From: Symbiodinium natans
Lineage: Eukaryota; Sar; Dinophyceae; Suessiales; Symbiodiniaceae
Length of the DNA: 64,000 nucleotides
Assembly (NCBI GenBank): GCA_905221605.1
Contig: CAJNDS010002198.1
Coordinates: forward strand, 25,001 to 89,000
Reading direction: 5' to 3'
In this document: piece after piece, positions 1 to 12,100 of the stretch
Layout: every line of letters starts with the position of its first letter
Numbering within the stretch: the stretch's first letter is position 1
Translations under genes and position numbers: made by a program
Notes under the pieces: generated by a model
What the model was told of the DNA's origin: nothing
Database searches by the model: none
The model's input: the letters and a program-made list of their open reading frames with translations, nothing else

Positions 1-65
1 AAACCCTAAACCCTAAACCCTAAACCCTAAACCCTAAACCCTAAACCCTAAACCCTAAACCCTAA
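1..65 (+). repeat. Telomere-type (CCCTAAA)n array at the left edge
   Basis: Nine near-perfect CCCTAAA units. It lies in the intron that would follow the last visible exon of protease copy 1, and similar arrays occur throughout the window, so it is not evidence of a chromosome end. Confidence 0.9.
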
Positions 66-86
66 GTGAAATGTCCGGCGAGTTGC

Positions 87-3000
87 GGCGTGCCCTCCTC
101 TTTCCTCCTCATCTGGCAGGGGCATGATCATCCTCGGAAACTGGCTACCGGTGGCATGCACACTGGGCTGCTGTTACGGAGCTTGAATTTGCCATAAGAA
201 GGAAGTCATCTCCCTCTATGTAGAAATAGGAAAATATAAATAAAAAATATATATGTATATATATACACACATATATATACATACGCATCTACATGACGGT
301 AGCCTGATGCAAGTTCCTGAACAGCAACGCAGACAATTCTCCCCAAACCCTAACCATGAATGTTTTCGCGGTCTCGCTGATCAGCCTAGCGCGCCCCCTA
401 AACCTTAAACCCTAAACCCCTGGGGCCTTGAGCCTAAACTGCCAGCAAAACGCCATAATGACATCTAAGCCTCTACGCCCTTAAACCCTACACCCTACCC
501 CAAAACATAACCAAAAAAATTGCAGGAACCCTGAACCCGAAACCCTACTTCAGACTTGCTGTGGAGCGGGCTTCAGGAGGGGTTCAGGGCTAGGGTTCAG
601 GATGGGCTTGATGTGCAGTAGGTGCGCAGTTTAGAGTAGGGTTCCCCGGGTTTACGAGTTGAATACTTCCAACGTAAGAACCAGGATGTGCACAAACCTC
701 GTCAGCCCAAGCTGCTTTCCAGTCGATGACACCTCCTTCGTCTGGAAGCTGGGAAATACAGAGAAGCCGAAAACGAAAGGGTAACCGTTCCTGATGCACA
801 TCTTCATCTGGCTCAGTTCCTGCACCCAGCTGCTCTGTACACTTTGAGATCTGGGTCTCCGAGTCAGGGCTGTGCGGGTTTAATTTTAGGGACGATGAGC
901 TACATGAGCTGCTACATGAGCTAGCATGGACTGTGCCAAAGCTCTGTCAGATGGATATGGGATCATTCATTCTAGACGTTCTTTGTCTTGGATGGCCCCT
1001 TTTGTGGTTTGTGCCCCCCCCCCCCGCCGTCGCGAAGGCTGCGAGTACCGAACCCGATGCCACTCGACAGCCGAACCGCCTCAAATGTCCCTGAACCCTA
1101 AACCCCAAACCCCAAACTCCGAACCCTAAACCCTAAACCCTAAACCCTAAACCCTAAACCCTAAGCCCTAAGCCCTAAGCCCTAAACCCTAAACCCTAAA
1201 CCCTAAGCCCTAAGCCCTAAGCCCTAAGCCCACTGCCCTGGCCTGTGCCACCCGGGCGTAGCCAACAACCTTGCACTTCCTTCGAGGCAGGGAACCCTGA
1301 ACTTGGCGATGAGGCTTCTAGGGGTTTAGGGTTTAGGGTTTGGGTTGAGGTTTTAGGGCTGTCGGTTAGCTAGCCATGAAGGAGTTGTAATGCAGCCCAG
1401 TATCTTGGCAAGCTCGTAGCAGAACCACTCCGGCTCCTGTTTGAATTTGTCTCCAGTGTCGTCGTACCTCAATTGTCGTCGTCTTCAGATGGGCTGACTA
1501 AACCAGCGGCACATGCCTCGACTGAACATTTAGCGGCTGTTGAGAGATTAGGACAGCCGGAGTGAAAGCTTCGGCGAACCGGGGCAGAGCAAAATCTAAC
1601 TCCAGAGAAAGCACACGCGGTCAGCGCAGCATTCGTAAGTGTCTCAGTGTCTCACGGGCTATGAGGAAGCGCGTGCATGAAACACGGGCTGCAGCGCGAA
1701 GGCCACAAAATTCAGAGTCCAAAGTGCTCTAGCTGGCCTCACGAGAAGCCATAAAGCCTACACCCAGAATCCTAAAGCCGAAACCCCAAACTCCCAACCC
1801 TAAACCCGAAACCCCAATCCCAGCACTGTGGCGCTTCAAAGCCGTGAGGCGACCAGACCTTCTCTGGGCAAACTCCGACTTTCGCCATCGTCTGGACAGG
1901 GTTACTCCGCAGCTTGGAAAGCTGTTTCATAGTGTCCTTAAGGGAGGAGGGTTCAAGGGGGGGTATGTAACCCAAGCACTCCTCCCTTAGGCTCCCTAAG
2001 CTTCCCTAAAGCCATGCATGGCGCTGCCCTAAACCTTACACCTTCTACCCCGACCTTTCAAACCCCAAGCTTTCTAAAATTTCGGCGCGGCTGCCTTCAA
2101 CCTGCATCCCCGAAAACCAATGTTCAAATGTGACTCCCTAACCCTACCAAATGGTAGGCCATAACCCCCTCAATGTAAGGCATAACCCCCCCCCCAAAAA
2201 AAAGAAAAAAATGTAGGGAAATGGAGCCCGGGAAACGGAGCCCCATGTTTAGGATTTAGGGCGTGGGGTTGAGGGCTTCGGGCACGGTCAGTTTCTGACG
2301 TCCCGTCGGGGCATTTGGCTTCTTAAAGAACCCAAAGAAGAGTCACAGCAACTTAGATATTACATCGACCTGGGATCTTTAGGGTTTAGGGTTTAGGGTT
2401 TAGGGTTTAGGGTTTAGGGTTTAGGGTTTAGGGTTTAGGGTTTAGGGTTTAGGGTTTAGGGTTCAACCCTAAACCCGAAGCCCTAAAAAGGACTGGCCCG
2501 GGCCTTGATGCCGTCGCGGAGCATGCCACCTAAGTCCCACCTGACGAAGCCCTCCACGTACCGCTCGTTGTAGTAGATGAACCTGAGGGTTTAGGGTTTA
2601 GGGCTTAGGGTTTAGGGTTTAGGGTTTCGGGTTTAGGGTTACCGCTCGTTGTCGATGAACCTGAGTGTATGCAGGGTGTCTAAGGGTAGTTACATGGTCG
2701 CTTAGTATGGGACCTTAAACGGGGACCCCTTCTATACCCCCTACATACACTATTTAAACCAAGGGCCCATACTTCAGAACCCTTTGAAGAAGGTACGGGG
2801 CAACACTTAGAGGGTTGAGCACCTAGCAATCCTGTCACCCCCCGACCGGGTCGAACTAGGGGGTACCCTAAGCCCTAAGCCCTAAGCCCTAAACCCTAAG
2901 CCCTAAGCCCTAAGCCCAAATTGCTCAAGCTGAGCTCAGGGCCACCAAAGTGCAACATGGTTCGAGAATAAGGTTGAATGGAGCTGCTACTCGGTAGCCC

Positions 3001-4042
3001 CGTAATTTGATCACAAAAAGGGTGCACTTTTTTGGGGGGTGGTTTGTTTCTATATATTATGTATATACCGACATACACACATACATGAAGCTTGAACCCA
3101 AAAAGTGAAAAGGGTACCACTGGGCTACAGAGATGCTGGTGCTACGGTGTGTATCTTCCTAGCATGTATCATCTTCCCATGAACATGGGCCATGATTCAT
3201 GGCTGTCTTTGACTTCGTCTTCTATCACCTTCATACAGGATGCCCTAAACCCTAAACCCTAAGCCCTAAACCCGAAGCCCTAAACCCCAAAACTGAGGCC
3301 CACCCTGGCAAACTTTGGGGGCCAAGGAGCAGGCGACTGGGCGTGAAGTCCCTGAAGTCTGCATGGTCCTGCCCCCGAAGCCCTAAACTTTAAACTTTGA
3401 ACGGGGGAGGGATTCTAGCGTTCAGGGTTCAGCGCTACGGTTTAGGGTTTTTGGGTTTAGGGATACAACAGCTTAGCTTTTGGGAGAGTCTTCAGTGGGC
3501 TTTAGGGTTTGGGGTTGAGGGCTTGGGGTTTTCAACATTCTCAATGTTGAGATTATTATAGCGGCCATACCCGTAGCTACCCATGAACCTGTCTAAAACT
3601 CCCAAAGCCCCCAAACCCCCCAAAACCCCTCAACCGCTAAAACCCCCAAATCCCTAAAACCCCTAAACCCCCAAAGCCCCCCCCCCCCCCAAAGTCCCTA
3701 AATCCCTGACGCGGAGAAACCCAAAACCCTAACCCGAATCCCGAAATCCGAAACCCTGAATCCGAAACCCTAGCCCTAAACCCTAAACCCTAAACCCTAA
3801 ACCCTAAACCCCAAAAAGATCCTCCATGGCCCCAAAAAGATCCTCCATGGTCATCTTGTGAACTGTGAAGTGAAAGGCAGCTGCCAAAGCATTGGCCGTG
3901 CAGCTGCCCAAGTTCCCTCGGTTCTCCGGGTATAGGGTTTGGGTTTAGGGTTTAGGGTTTAGGGTTTAGGGTGTAGGGTTTAGGGCTTAGGGCTTAGGGC
4001 TTAGTGCTTAGGGCTTAGGGCTTAGGGCTTAGGGCTGAGGGC

Positions 4043-4137
<95 letters not shown>

Positions 4138-5804
4138 GGAATCCTTCCGTATCTGCATCCGAACACCGGAAGCCGGCCCTTCTATTGGAGAGGGCACATG
4201 CTCGTCCTGACAAGGAGCCACCAAGCCCTAAACCCTAAACTCTAAACCCTAAACATGTGCAAAACCCTAAATGCCGGAACTAAACCCGAAATGCCCTAAA
4301 CCCTAAGCCCTAAACGTTCTAAACCCTAAATGCCCTAAACCCTCAACCCTAAATGTTCTAAACTCTACATGCCCGAAACCCTCAACCCTAAACCCTAAAC
4401 CCTAACTACCCTAACTACTCTAACTACTCCTAAACCCTAAACCCTAAACCCTAAACCCTAAACCCTAAACCCTAAACCCTAAACCCTAAACCCTAAACCC
4501 TAAACCCTAAACCCTAAACCCTAAACCCTACTACCCCCTAAACCCTTTTCTGCGTCGTGCCTTGGTTGAAGATGGGAAAATCTTCAGTGGGACGGAGGTC
4601 CACCACCAGCTTGCCAGAGGGGTCCGATCTCTTTCGGGTCCTCAGTGTGAGTGTAGGGCTTAGGGCTTAGGGCTTAGGGCTTAGGGCTTAGGGCTTAGGG
4701 TTTAGGGTTTAGGGTTTAGGGTTTAGGGTTTAGGGTTCAGGGTTTAGGGTGCAGGGTTTAGGGCTTCGGGCTTAGGGTTTAGGGTTTAGGGTTTAGGGTT
4801 ACGGATTTAGGGGCTTAGGGTTTCGGGGCTTTGGGAAGTTAAGGGTCGCTGCGGCTTCCGCGTCATCGCACTTAATTTGTGTACGGTCCTCATTACCCTG
4901 AAACCTGAAGCCCAAGTGAAAATGGGCTATTTGGGTAGCTGAAATCAGGGCCCGTGAGGAACCTGTGATTCCCTGGGGGGAGATTCTGTGTGGGATGTCC
5001 CTTCGGAGGGCTGAGGGAACCCTGAAATGTGTGGGTTTTTTGCTGCACTTCTGTAGCTTAGTAGCCCAGTAACCATATTCTCATAAGGGCACCCTTTTTT
5101 TGGCTGGTTACTTTTTATGAGGGGACCCAGAACCAAAAAAAGGGTAAAGGGTACCACTGGGCTACCAAGGTAGGCACATGGACAGACGACTCAAAATGCC
5201 GAGCCGCCCTGCCCGAGGCTCTACGTCTTTGAACTTCACGTGGTGGTCCCGATGATCTGGTATGTCCTGAGTTTTCTTGCAGCTCTAACCTCAGTGGTTT
5301 CGGGCTCAAGGTCACGTATACGGTTTTGGGTTTTGGGGTGCGGCTGGGGAGCTGAATGCAAAAAAATGCATCCGATGGCCGCCTACCCATCCCTGATGGT
5401 TCACCTTGAACTTTGAACCTCCTGAGTGCGAACTAAACCCTGAAGCCCGAAACCCTGAGCCCTGAACCCTAAACCCTAGACCCTAAACCCTAAGAGCCAC
5501 ACCAAAGTGACAAACTTGTAGGACGTAAAGCCTAGCGGTACAACACCTTAAAGAACACCTGCAAGACAACTCACAGCCAGGCACCCTCAAAACCTCAAAG
5601 CCCCAAAACCCCCTTTCGGGCTCTTGAGCTTTAAAAGCGCACCTTAACCTCACACCCTCATTTCGCCCTCACCCTACACACCGCAATATCCCAGAGCGTG
5701 CCAAGCAGAACGCTAAACCCGAAACCTACGGCTCCGAGAGTCTTTCTTCCAGCCCATCCTCTGAACGTTCCGCTGGGGCAGTGACTGTAGACTCGCATGC
5801 CTTC
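87..5804 (-). CDS. Papain-like cysteine protease, copy 1 (diverged, 3' end outside window)
   Basis: Predicted peptidase C1 (papain fold) protease. Exons on the minus strand, 5' to 3': 5743-5804, 5208-5266, 4561-4640, 3843-3916, 3331-3359, 2504-2582, 1851-1891, 1405-1467, 1243-1279, 716-819, 87-132. Adding their lengths keeps one reading phase throughout. Visible landmarks are VDLRP, FPIFNQG with the catalytic Cys in NLGSCTANA, DFTPSR, FIYYNER, KVGVCPE, GYARVAQ, GYPFVFGF and, in the last exon, GGHA with the catalytic His. The NSWG (Asn) part and the C-terminus would lie left of position 1. Unlike copies 2-6, exon E is split by at least six introns, and exons C and the start of D are fused. Introns begin GC or GA. 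Intron 4 is odd: it reads either GA...CA or AT...AG. The first exon was not found. No frame break is seen, so I take it as a functional diverged paralogue and not a pseudogene. Exon edges are inferred. Confidence 0.7.
2378..2462 (+). repeat. (TTTAGGG)n array in an intron of protease copy 1
   Basis: Twelve or so perfect heptamers just left of the exon at 2504-2582. Right of that exon (2586-2640) are more TTTAGGG units and a second broken copy of the exon's 5' part (2641-2672, matching YNER and its upstream bases), indicating a small local duplication. Confidence 0.85.
2991..3128 (+). mobile_element. Short TIR element (GGTAGCCC family), diverged copy
   Basis: Starts TCGGTAGCCCC and ends GGTACCACTGGGCTAC, the inverted ends shared with the copies at 5058, 13021, 13246, 17660 and 43170. 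The internal AAAAAGGG block and A+T-rich core are kept. No coding capacity. Confidence 0.6.
4022..4137 (+). repeat. Variant heptamer array (TTGAGGG)n
   Basis: About fourteen units of GGGTTGA, one base different from TTTAGGG, homogenised into a pure array inside the intron between exons 4561-4640 and 3843-3916 of protease copy 1. Its minus-strand reading gives a spurious proline-rich open frame. Confidence 0.9.
4430..4531 (+). repeat. (CCCTAAA)n array
   Basis: About fourteen perfect units within 30 bp of the exon at 4561-4640 of protease copy 1. The whole intron 3917-4560 consists of forward and reverse telomere-type heptamers. Confidence 0.9.
5058..5168 (+). mobile_element. Short TIR element (GGTAGCCC family)
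   Basis: 111 bp: TTAGTAGCCCAGTAACCAT at the left, GGTACCACTGGGCTACCAAG at the right. The ends are inverted (AGCCCAGT with ACTGGGCT). Inside are AAGGGCACCC and GGGTAAAGGG. It is non-coding and of MITE type, located just left of exon B of protease copy 1. Confidence 0.75.
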
Positions 5805-6977
5805 CTCTTGGCTGGAGTGGCTTGTTTTTGGAGGGGGCTAGAACCCTAAACCCTCAACCTTAAACCCCTAAACCCTAAGCCCTAAGCCCGAAGCCCTAAG
5901 CCCTAAACCCTGTCGGAAAAATTTCAGGGGCCCCATAGAACTTTGAAACGATTCCCAAATGAACCCTTCCAGTCGATTTCGGGTTTAGGCTCCAGTTACC
6001 CTAAACCCTAAACCCTAAACCCTAAACCCAAACCCTAAAACCCTAAACCTAAACCCTCAACCCTAAACCTTAAACCCTAAACCCTAAACCCTAAACCCTA
6101 AACCCTAAACCCTAAACCCTAAACCCACCCCCTAAACCCTTTTAGGTTTAGGGCTTTGCTTTGTCGGGCTCGGGTTCACGGCCCCGGGCTTCGGAAGACC
6201 GACCGACCACTTCAGGCCACAAGGCTCTCAAGCCAGCTCGCTCCCAAGACACCTCAAGGTAGGGTTTAGGGTTTAGGGTTTAGGGCTTAGGGTTTAGGGT
6301 TTAGGGTTTTGGGTTTTGGGTTTCGGGTTTCGGGTTTAGGGTTCAGTCATTTGAAGCCCGGATCCCTCCGAAAGGATGTCAAAGGTAAGCTCCGAACCCT
6401 GAACCCTAACCCTAAACCCTCAACCCTCAACCCTCAACCCTAAACCCTAAACCCTAAACCCTAACCCTCAACCCTAAACCCTACACCCTAAACGCTAAAC
6501 CTTCTACCTTGGGATCTGTTAGGTTCTACCCCTGGCTTCGGAGAGCTTCTGCGCAGACTCCCGCAATGTCGAGGCCGGGTGGGGTCGAGGGTTTAGGGAA
6601 TTTGGGGGATTTAGGGATTTAGGGTTTAAGGTCTGGGAACTAAAGTTTAGGAAGTGTAGGAGATCCTAGCGCTCGACTTGGGTGAACACCCAAAACCCAA
6701 AACCCAAAACCCTAAACCCTAGGCCCTAAACCCAAAACCCAAAACCCTAAAACCTAAACCCAAAACCCTAAAACCTAAACCCTGAACCCTCGTCGGGCCG
6801 CCTCTGTCTGCCTCGGCCGCAGGCTCCGCGGCGATCTCTGAAACTCCGGGATCCGCGCACCTGGGCTCTTGGGGGCCCTCGGGGGCTTAGAGTGTTGGTT
6901 TAGGGTTTAGGGTTTAGGGTTTAAGGTTTAAGGTTTAGGGTCCAGGGTTTAGGGTTTACGTTTTAGGCGTTTAGGCT

Positions 6978-7372
6978 GGTTATCATTCGGAAAGGGCCCT
7001 CTCCGAACCTTGTTTGGTTATCATTCGGAAAGGGCCCCTCCGAACTTTGTTTGGTTATCATTCGGAAAGGGCCCCTCCGAACCTTGTTTGGTTATCATTC
7101 GGAAAGGGCCCTCTCCGAACCTTGTTTGGTTATCATTCGGAAAGGGCCCCTCCGAACCTTGTTTGGTTATCATTCGGAAAGGGCCCCTCCGAACCTTGTT
7201 TGGTTATCATTCGGAAAGGGCCCTCTCCGAACCTTGTTTGGCTATCATTCGGAAAGGGCCCCTCCGAACCTTGTTTGGTTATCATTCGGAAAGGGCCCGC
7301 CCGAACCTTATCTGGTAATCTTTCGGAAAGGGCTCTCTCCGAACCTTGTTTGGCCCCTCCGAACCCTGTTTG
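6978..7372 (+). repeat. 37/38-bp minisatellite with internal palindrome
   Basis: About ten tandem units of GGTTATCATTCGGAAAGGG followed by CCCCTCCGAACCTTGTTT, with one-base length variants (CCCC or CCCTCT) that shift the frame and make three overlapping spurious open frames. Each unit contains TTCGGA...TCCGAA around a GGGCCC centre, so single strands could fold. It resembles no other repeat in the window. Confidence 0.9.
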
Positions 7373-8487
7373 GGTCGTTATAAGGGCTATCTACGGGAAT
7401 AAGATTAAGGAGGGGTCCCCCTTTTCTGCCCCCTAAACCCTAAACCCTAAACCCTAAAACCCTAAACCCTAGACCCTAAACCCTAAACCCTGAACCCTAA
7501 ACCCTAAACCCGAAACCCCAAACCCAAAACCCAAAACCCTAAACCCCAAACCCCAAACCCTAAACCCTAAACCCTAAACCCTAAACCCTAAACCCTAAAC
7601 CCTAAACCCAACCCTTGACATCCAGCGATAAACGAACCGAACCAAGACGGTCGTGTTTCGAGGCTCGAAAAAGGCTGTGTACCAGCACACAACCCAACGA
7701 AAAGCCGCACCCGGAGTCTGAACCCTAAACCCTAAACCCTAAACCCTAAACCCTAAACCCTAAACCCTAAACCCTAAACCCTAAACCCTAAATCATTCTT
7801 CTTGCGGGTCTTAGGTGCTTGCTGTCGCAGGACCCCATCCAATAAAGATATCGCACCTGGGCATGGCTCAACTTGCGAAGCCGCGCCTTCCTCTGAATTT
7901 AGGGCTTAGGGCTTAGGGTTTAGGGTTTAGGGCTCAGGGTTTGAGATTTAGGGCTTAAGGCTTAAGACTTAGCGTCGGGGGATTTTAGGCTAAACCCTAA
8001 ACCCTCGTCCCCTGCCCAATGCTGGCTGGGCACCTAAAGCCCAAGAGCTTGATGGCGGCCTTTCTGCACGGGAAGCTTGAGCCAACATCAAAGTTGCAGC
8101 ATGTGGATAATAATCCTCACAATCTAGGGCTTAGGGTTTTGGGGTTTAGGGGTTTAGGGGTTTAGGGGTGCATAGATCCCGTATTCCACCCTGGTGGACG
8201 AAGATCCTACGCAAGGGGATCTCCTTGGAAGGACTTGTTGACGTAGCAGAGTAGGGTTTAGGGTTTAGGGTTTAGGGTTTAGGGTTTAGGGTTTAGGGTT
8301 TAGGGCTTAGGGCTTAGGGTTTAGGGTTTAGGGTAGCAAGTTGGGTTATGGGGATGATTGTAAGGTTTCTGGGGGAGATGTCTGACCAAGTCGGAAGGGC
8401 TTCCAGGTACCCATAGTGAGCCCAGGGTTTAGGGTTTAGGGTTTAGGGTTTAGGGTTTAGAGTTTAGAGTTTAGGGTTGAGTCGCTA

Positions 8488-8830
8488 TTTTGACGCGCCG
8501 CTGATAGATCAGTTGCCGACCAGGGGCACAGGAAAGACATGCATTTACCAGGAGCCGCTTGTCACCTTGCGCAAGCAGCTCAAAACAATATCCGGAGCCT
8601 ACGAGCCGGTCTCCATCGGTTTAGGGTTTAGGGTTTAGGGTTTAGGGTTTAGGGTTTAGGGTTTAGGGTTTAGGGTTTAGGGTTTAGGGGAACCCCACAA
8701 AAGGACCCAGCTCAGGCTCCAAACCGTGGAAGGGGAAGTACACACTGCGTTTACAGGAGTGATGCTCCCCCCACGAAAACTTCAAAAACCACGGCGATTC
8801 TCCTCCGGTCCAAGCACCTTAGAATCAGGG
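8488..8830. repeat. Diverged spacer repeat, copy 1
   Basis: Shares GCGCCGCTGATAGAT, AGGGGCACA, GCTCAAAAC and, after a telomere-type array, a block reading TACACACTG then GTTTACAGGA with 20998-21366. Both lie just 5' of a protease gene and 3' of the next copy's stop, so they are relics of the duplicated spacer. They could contain the promoter or 3' untranslated region. Confidence 0.5.
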
Positions 8831-9100
8831 CATTGCAGAGGATGCGGGTGCTTCGAATCTGGGAGTTTGTGGGGTTTAGGGTTTAGGGCTTGCTTGATGG
8901 GACTTGGGACAGAGGGGTTTAGAGCTTAGGGTCAGGGTTACAGCGGCTGCATGTAGAGTCGCGTCGCACTTCCTCTTGACAAACTGCCCACCTCAATCCC
9001 GAAATCCTAAACCGAAGGACGGAAACCCTAAACCCTAATCCCAGTCCAGCCGCAGCTAGTTGCTGAAGGAAGGCTGAAGGAGAAACGCATCCATGGCGAT

Positions 9101-12100
9101 TTACTTCTTGACTGGCTTCGCGGCGGCATTCTTGAAGCCCTCCACCCAGTTGATGGCCCAGAAGTCGGAGGCAAGCGCAGGGTGGCACATGTACTCGTAG
9201 GGCATGTAGAAGTAGCCCTTGTCACCCCACCTGAGTTGGAGCAAAAAACTCTTTAGGCTTTGAGCGGGTAAGAAGCACCGCGGATCATGCAAACGGAGGC
9301 TTGGAGAGGGAGCACCCCCACCAAAGCCAAGCAAGCTGAAACATAGGGCTTCAGGGTTTAGGGTCGGCATGCGATCAGGCGGGCGGCCCCTCTCCCCAGG
9401 AGTTGCGGACGATGAAGCATTGCTGGAAGTCGTCGTAGCCTACTGCGCACACAGCATGGCCGCCCAGCTGCTGATCGGTCGCCTGGGGCATCACCATCTT
9501 GCCGGTCCTGGCAACCTCCGCTGTCTGGAAGCTTGACAGGACGGCGAAGCCGAAGACGAAGGGGTAGCCGCTCTTGATGCACATCTTGAACTGGCTCAGG
9601 TCCTGTGCAACGCGGGCGTAGCCCATGACCCTGCACTTCTGCGCGATCTCATATGCCTTGGCGTCCGGCTCCTGCTTGAAGAAGTTGGGGCCATCGTCGT
9701 ACTTCCAGACGCTCTCGGGGCACACGCCCACCTTGGACATGACCTTGATGCCGTCGCGGATCATGGCCCCGGCGTCCTGGTTCACGCTGCCCTCCACCAG
9801 GCGCTCGTTGTAGTAGATGAAGAGGCGACTCGGGGTGAAGTCGGCGAAGTCCTATAACGAAACAAAGGAGATGCTGCAATTGCTGCTGCTAGAGTACTGC
9901 AGCAAGCCTTCTGCCCCTTCTTGTTATATCATGGCAGCATGCTAGCAGCTAGCATTGTGGGTGTGAACAGCCTCATCGCCCTAAACCCAAATCTCAACAC
10001 ATGGAAGTTCTTGCACAAAAAGAGTTGAGTTTCAGGGGCTCCAAACCTTTCTGTATACGGCCCTAGGCATTGGTTACTCAATATGGGCCCCATCATCATC
10101 AGTGCACAATTTTGGGGGTTTGGGTGGTCAAATATAGTCCTACTGGAATGTTTGTTTTCTGAAAGAAAGGGTAGATGCACAAAATTATGGCAAATGTCCC
10201 TAACGGTAACGGTCTATGGGTCACCCTACTTGTGAAGGTTCGTCGGTAGTTATCTGTGGGGCAGTAACTACCCTAAATTCCCCAAACGAAAAGCGCTCCC
10301 AAATCCTAAATCCTAAGCCATAAACCCTAGACCCTAGACCCTAAACCCTTAACCTCCCAGTCGGCAGCTTTCAACTCCTAGTTTATAGCGGAGACTAAAA
10401 AAGGGTTTTGGGTTTTAGGGTTTAGGGGTTTAGGGTTTTAGGGTCTTAGGGTCTTAGGGTCTTAGGGTCTTAGGGTTTTAGGGCTTTAGGGTTTTAGGGC
10501 TTTGGGGTTGTAGGGTTTTAGGGTTTTAGGGCTCTAGGGTTTAGGGCTTTAGGGCTGTTTGGTTTTAGGGTTTAGGGTTTGGTGGATGTGTCTGCGTCTC
10601 CAACCTCCAGATACACTTTGAGGGAGATCCGTTAAGAAGCATTGGGTTGTCCTTGTGGTTCTCCACCTCCATCTTGTGCAGCGTGAAGTGGAAGGCGGCT
10701 GCCAAGGCGTTTGCCGTGCAACTGCCGAGATGGCCCTGGTCGAAGATGGGGAACCCGCCTGGAACTTTAAGGTTTAGGGTTTAGGGCTTGGGGTTTAAGG
10801 TTTAGGGTTTAGGGTTTAGGGTTTAATCCGAGCTTCTGATTAATTGGTGGGGCCCCCCCCCCCCCCACAATAAGGAATGCAGCGTTCCGCAATAGTTGGA
10901 CCATGGCACTGTATTGATTCTCTATTAAAAACAACAGGCTGCAGATCCCTGAGGTGCTGTAGCTTTGCGTCTCCGCAAGCAAAACAAGAAGCCTGCCGAC
11001 AGATTTCTGAACCCCCCCCCAAAAAATTCCTTTAAATGTGGGGGGTTTGTCCCATACGAAATCCACCCTAATGGAAAGTAGTCTTCCGGCGGGCTTCCGG
11101 CCAAAAACAATTTCTTTAAATGTGGGGGTATTAATTAAACTGATGCTCGGATTAGGGCTAGATGGGGAAGCCACCTGGCCGCAAGCGGGGGCGGATCGTG
11201 GCAAGTCATAGGCTTAGGCTTCAGGGCTCCGAGGGCTTTGGGCTTCCTTTAAACCCTAAACCCTAAACCCTAAACCCTAAACCCTATGATGGAGCTTTGA
11301 GGCCCTGAAGCTGGCTAGGCCCACAGGCCCAGGACCCATAAGTCCCAAAAGGGCTTCGGACTGCGCAAGAAGCCTGAAGCCTTCGCCCCCAACTCCTACC
11401 TAGACGCTAAACCCTACAACCCTACAACCCCGCAACCCTAAAACCCTAAGACTCTGAAACCCCAAAACTCCTAAAACCCTGAAACCCCAAAGCCCTAAAG
11501 CCCTGAACCCGTAAACCCATCAGTACTTGCGCGTCCCTGGCAAACCCTTACCGGCTACTCTCATGCCCAAATCGCAAACCCTAAAACCCTCAGTCTCTAA
11601 ACCCTGGACCCTACAACCCTAAAAACCCTAGATCCCCAAAAACCCTGAACCCATGAGGATCTGCCTTGTCGGTTTCTCTTCTTGCCAACCGTATCGTTCA
11701 ATATGCTTCCGTATCGTAGGCCGATGCCCGGCGCAACCCCTCGTACTAAGGGGTGCAGCAAACCTCAATCCTAAACCATAAAAAAAACATACACAAATAC
11801 ATGTGCATATATATATATATATATGTATATATATAACTTTCAAGGCTATACATCTCTATGTGTATATATATATATATATGTAAACCCTAAACCCGAAACC
11901 CTAAACCCTAAACCCTAAACCCTAAACCCTGAACCCTGAACCCGAAACCCGAAACCCTAAACCCTAAACCCTAAACCCTAAACCCTAAACCCTAAACCCT
12001 AAACCCTGAACCCTGAACCCTGAACCCTGAACCCTAAACCCTAACCCTCCCCCCCCCCCCCCCCCCCCCCCCCGCCGTTCATCGGGCGAAGGTCCACCAG

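Larger units (their letters stand above)
5805..9100. other. Spacer between protease copies 1 and 2
   Basis: No gene is supported. It holds telomere-type arrays (about 6000-6130, 6240-6350, 6890-6960, 7435-7610, 7720-7795, 8250-8335, 8420-8475, 8618-8692), the 37/38-bp minisatellite (6978-7372) and a diverged sequence shared with the spacer of copies 3/4 (8488-8830). The first exon of copy 1 should be here but is not recognised. Confidence 0.6.

Noticed and set aside
87-5804. Protease copy 1 as a shattered pseudogene
   Set aside because: All eleven fragments keep order and reading phase with AG acceptors and GC/GA donors, and the active-site Cys and His are conserved.
7010-7436. Three overlapping plus-strand frames of 102-140 codons
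   Set aside because: Alternate readings of the 37/38-bp minisatellite.
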